Part shown: positions 61,881 to 64,000 of the stretch, in pieces
Position numbering within the stretch: the stretch's first letter is position 1
Layout: each line of letters opens with the position of its first letter
Origin: Rhizobium sp. ASV8
Lineage (GTDB): Bacteria; Pseudomonadota; Alphaproteobacteria; Rhizobiales; Rhizobiaceae
Assembly: GCF_016429255.1 (NCBI RefSeq)
Contig: NZ_JAELUG010000001.1
Span: 1-64,000 of the forward strand
Direction: 5' to 3'
Length of the DNA: 64,000 bases
Notes under the pieces: generated by a model
Told to the model about the DNA's origin: nothing
The model's input: only the letters and a program-made list of their open reading frames with translations
Databases searched by the model: none
Position numbers and translations under genes: made by a program

Positions 61881-63065
61881 TCACTTCTTCAGCATTTGCA
61901 CGCCGCGCGACAGCGCCATCATCAACCCGCCGGCGACCAGACCCCAGAAGGCACCGGAAATACCGCCGAAGGAAACGCCCGATGCCGTAACGAGGAATGT
62001 GATGGCCGCAGCTTCCCGCGATTCCGGCTGCTGGAAGGCATTCAGTGCCGAATTCGACAGGGCGCCCACGAGCGCCAGACCGGCGACAGCCTCGATCAGG
62101 ATCGGCGGCGCCAGCGCGACGAAAGCCGTGACGGCACTCGCGAGCAAGCCGAGGATGACATAACCAATGCCGGCAATGATCGCCGCCCAATAGCGCCGCT
62201 TGGGATCGCTATGAGCATCCTGTCCGGCGCACATAGCCGCCGTGATGGCAGCAAGATTGACGGCATGGCCGCCGAAGGGAACGGCAAGAAGAGAGAATAC
62301 GCCCGTTACGGCGAACAGTGGACCCGGCTTCGGATCGTAATCATGCACCTTGAGCACCACGATGCCCGGTATGTTCTGCGACGCCATCGTCACGATGAAC
62401 AGCGGCAGTGCAATGGACACGATGCCGGCAAGGGTGACGACAGGCTTTACGAATTCCACCGTCGGCAACAGCGAATGCTCGATCGAACCAAGCGCGCCGT
62501 CCGGTATCTTCACGCCGAAGGCCAGAACCAGCGCAAAGGCGGCAAGGGCCGCCGGCACCGCCCAAAGCCGCTTGAACGAGCCGACGACGATCCAGGCAAG
62601 AATGATCGGCAGGCCGAAAGCAGGATTGAAGGCGATCGCCTTTACCGGCGCAAAACAGAGGCCGATGAGCACGCCGGAAAGCATGGCATTGGCCAGCGGC
62701 GCCGGGATGGAGGCCACCGCGCGGCCGAACGGGCGGAAGAGTCCGGCAATGACGATCAATATTCCGCAGATGAGGAAGGCGCCGACCGCCGCCGAGAAGC
62801 CGCCTTCGATCGCCCCGCCGCTTGCCAGCAAGGCAGCACCGGGCGTCGACCAAGCGATGCTGATGGGCAATCTGGTGGCTGTGCTGAGCACGATCGCGCA
62901 AAGACCCATCGCAACCGAGAGCGCCATCAGGCCGGAGGCGGCCTGGGCGTCCGTGGCTCCCACCACCTGCAGGCCGTGAAAGACGACCGCGAAGGAGCTG
63001 GCAAAGCCGACAAATGCCGTAAGGCAACCCATGAACAGGCTTTGAACGGAGAAATCTTTGAGCAT
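61881..63065 (-). CDS. BenE family benzoate/H+ symporter-like transporter
   Basis: A 394-residue membrane protein with about twelve helices; the N-terminus LKDFSVQSLFMGCLTAFVGFASSFAV and the segment FGGHAVNLAAITAAMCAG are characteristic of BenE. The start at MLKDFSVQ is conserved in the family; an ATG 13 codons earlier is possible and the ribosome site is weak. Divergent from a DeoR-type regulator gene. Benzoate specificity is not shown. Confidence 0.9.
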   Translation of the reverse strand: MLKDFSVQSLFMGCLTAFVGFASSFAVVFHGLQVVGATDAQAASGLMALSVAMGLCAIVLSTATRLPISIAWSTPGAALLASGGAIEGGFSAAVGAFLICGILIVIAGLFRPFGRAVASIPAPLANAMLSGVLIGLCFAPVKAIAFNPAFGLPIILAWIVVGSFKRLWAVPAALAAFALVLAFGVKIPDGALGSIEHSLLPTVEFVKPVVTLAGIVSIALPLFIVTMASQNIPGIVVLKVHDYDPKPGPLFAVTGVFSLLAVPFGGHAVNLAAITAAMCAGQDAHSDPKRRYWAAIIAGIGYVILGLLASAVTAFVALAPPILIEAVAGLALVGALSNSALNAFQQPESREAAAITFLVTASGVSFGGISGAFWGLVAGGLMMALSRGVQMLKK

Positions 63066-63203
63066 AGCAACGGAGACTCGAACGAGGAGCGATTGAAACC
63101 GCATGGAGCATTACGCGCGTCCGGCGTGCAAGTGCAGTTTCGCGACAAAATGACGGTGTCGATCGTCAAATCGATTGCCGCATGTTTCACGGTCGATTCT
63201 AAA

Positions 63204-63243
63204 CGTGCATGAACGTGCATATTGACTCTCTTGTTCATGCACG
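63204..63243. promoter_or_regulatory. Operator-like inverted repeat before the DeoR gene
   Basis: Perfect 10-base arms CGTGCATGAA / TTCATGCACG with a 20-base gap. A further AACGTGCAT lies directly beside the left arm as a direct repeat. The arms flank the -35 element of the predicted promoter, so binding would block transcription. Autoregulation is the likely use. Confidence 0.6.
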
Positions 63244-63250
63244 ATATTGC
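63222..63250 (+). promoter_or_regulatory. Promoter of the DeoR-type regulator gene, predicted leaderless
   Basis: TTGACT, 17 bases, TATTGC. The expected start of transcription (about 7 bases after the -10 end) falls on the A of the ATG at 63257, and no ribosome site precedes that ATG. Confidence 0.5.
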
Positions 63251-63256
63251 AAATTT

Positions 63257-64000
63257 ATGAGCACTTCATTGCCACTGTCCCGCCGCGACATTATAGAGGC
63301 CCGCCTTGCCGAGGGGCGGCAAGTCGTGGCCGCATCGGTCGCCGCAGAGTTCGAGGTCTCCGAGGATGCAGTGCGCAGGGATCTGCGGGCGCTCGCGGCC
63401 GAGGGCAAATGCCGGCGCGTCTATGGCGGCGCACTTCCTCTTTTCACGCCTTCCCAGCCCATCTCGGCCCGGATCGGCAAGGCATCCGCTCGAAAGAGAA
63501 TATTGGCGCAGGCGGCCGTGACGATGATCGAGCGCGGGGAGTTCGTATTTCTCGACAGCAGCAGCACCAACCTTGAAATGGTTGACCTGCTGCCGAAGGG
63601 CTTCGACGTGACGATCGCCACCAATTCCGTAGAAATCGCCAGCGCCATCATGAAGCGCGGCGACATCCCCCTGGTTGTTATCGGTGGCGCGGTCAATCCT
63701 GTCGTAGGCGGATGCGTCGATGCGTCGGCTGTTGCCGCAATCGCCGCTCTGAACATCGACCGCTGCTTTCTCGGGGTCTGCGCGATTTCGGCGAGAACCG
63801 GCATCAGCGTGTACGAACATGCAGACGCGATCTTCAAGCGCATGCTGCTCGAAAGAAGCGCATCGCGGATCGGGCTGATCACATCTGAAAAGTTTCACGA
63901 ACGCGCGCCGCACCGCATAGGCGGCGCAGCGAATATCGACAGACTGATCGTCGAGGATGACCTGCCTGACGACGACGAAAAGGCCGCAATCGCTGCCGGT
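63257..64000 (+). CDS. DeoR/GlpR family transcriptional regulator (3' cut by window)
   Basis: The frame is open from the ATG to the window end, 248 codons. The N-terminal helix-turn-helix SVAAEFEVSEDAVRRDLRALAAEG is followed by the sugar-phosphate-sensing DeoRC domain (YGGALPLF, then VFLDSSSTNLEM, ATNSVEIASAI, GGAVNPVVGGCVDASA and FLGVCAISARTGIS). It probably regulates a carbohydrate pathway; the divergent benE-like gene is the nearest candidate target. The end of the gene lies outside the window. Confidence 0.92.
   Translation, partial: MSTSLPLSRRDIIEARLAEGRQVVAASVAAEFEVSEDAVRRDLRALAAEGKCRRVYGGALPLFTPSQPISARIGKASARKRILAQAAVTMIERGEFVFLDSSSTNLEMVDLLPKGFDVTIATNSVEIASAIMKRGDIPLVVIGGAVNPVVGGCVDASAVAAIAALNIDRCFLGVCAISARTGISVYEHADAIFKRMLLERSASRIGLITSEKFHERAPHRIGGAANIDRLIVEDDLPDDDEKAAIAAG

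Noticed and set aside
1-64000. CRISPR arrays, prophage, integrase or transposase genes
   Set aside because: No spaced direct repeats and no mobile-element protein signatures were seen anywhere in the window.

Overview
The window is chromosomal DNA of an alphaproteobacterium, almost certainly Rhizobium or a close relative. This rests on overall G+C richness, gene order (lgt-midA-pgeF, prs, rplY, pth, ychF; petABC beside apt; cca-nudix-DUF1285 diverging from a MoxR operon), protein types and two copies of a RIME-like rhizobial intergenic element. It is a gene-dense core region with about 63 protein genes. I saw no rRNA, tRNA, CRISPR array, insertion sequence or prophage.

Layout. 1-4.7 kb: end of an OmpR-type regulator with its EnvZ-like kinase, then a leftward csaA/proC/ybjN block and ubiK. 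4.9-11 kb: rightward lgt, midA, pgeF, an M24-fold protein, a lipoprotein and prs. 11-15.4 kb: leftward MFS transporter and two tandem secreted paralogues of unknown function. 15.7-21 kb: rplY, then a GGDEF/EAL enzyme paired with a periplasmic solute-binding protein, then pth, an acetyltransferase and clpS. 21.5-23.5 kb: an rtcB-prfH RNA and ribosome repair operon with a structured leader. 23.6-30.6 kb: ychF, a membrane protein, two MaoC hydratases, apt and the cytochrome bc1 operon petABC. 31-37 kb: a phosphoesterase, two MsbA-type ABC exporters and a LysE exporter between them; the second exporter has a leader peptide with attenuator-like folding. 37-45.5 kb: trmL, a predicted hydrolase, a Na/Pi transporter, hemF, small proteins, then leftward cca, a CoA-type Nudix gene and a DUF1285 gene. 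45.8-53 kb: a MoxR-DUF58-BatA/DUF4159-membrane protein operon. 53-64 kb: acetyltransferases, glutathione transferase, Nudix, phosphoesterase, a TPR protein, an ECF sigma/anti-sigma pair, leuA, a BenE transporter and a DeoR-type regulator cut by the window end.

Most genes are housekeeping: envelope building, translation quality control, respiration, haem and leucine synthesis. The least ordinary parts are the rtcB-prfH operon and its short upstream reading frame, the leader in front of the ABC exporter at 37 kb, the cyclic-di-GMP/solute-binding pair, the M24 protein without metal ligands, and the predicted leaderless DeoR gene overlapped by an inverted repeat.
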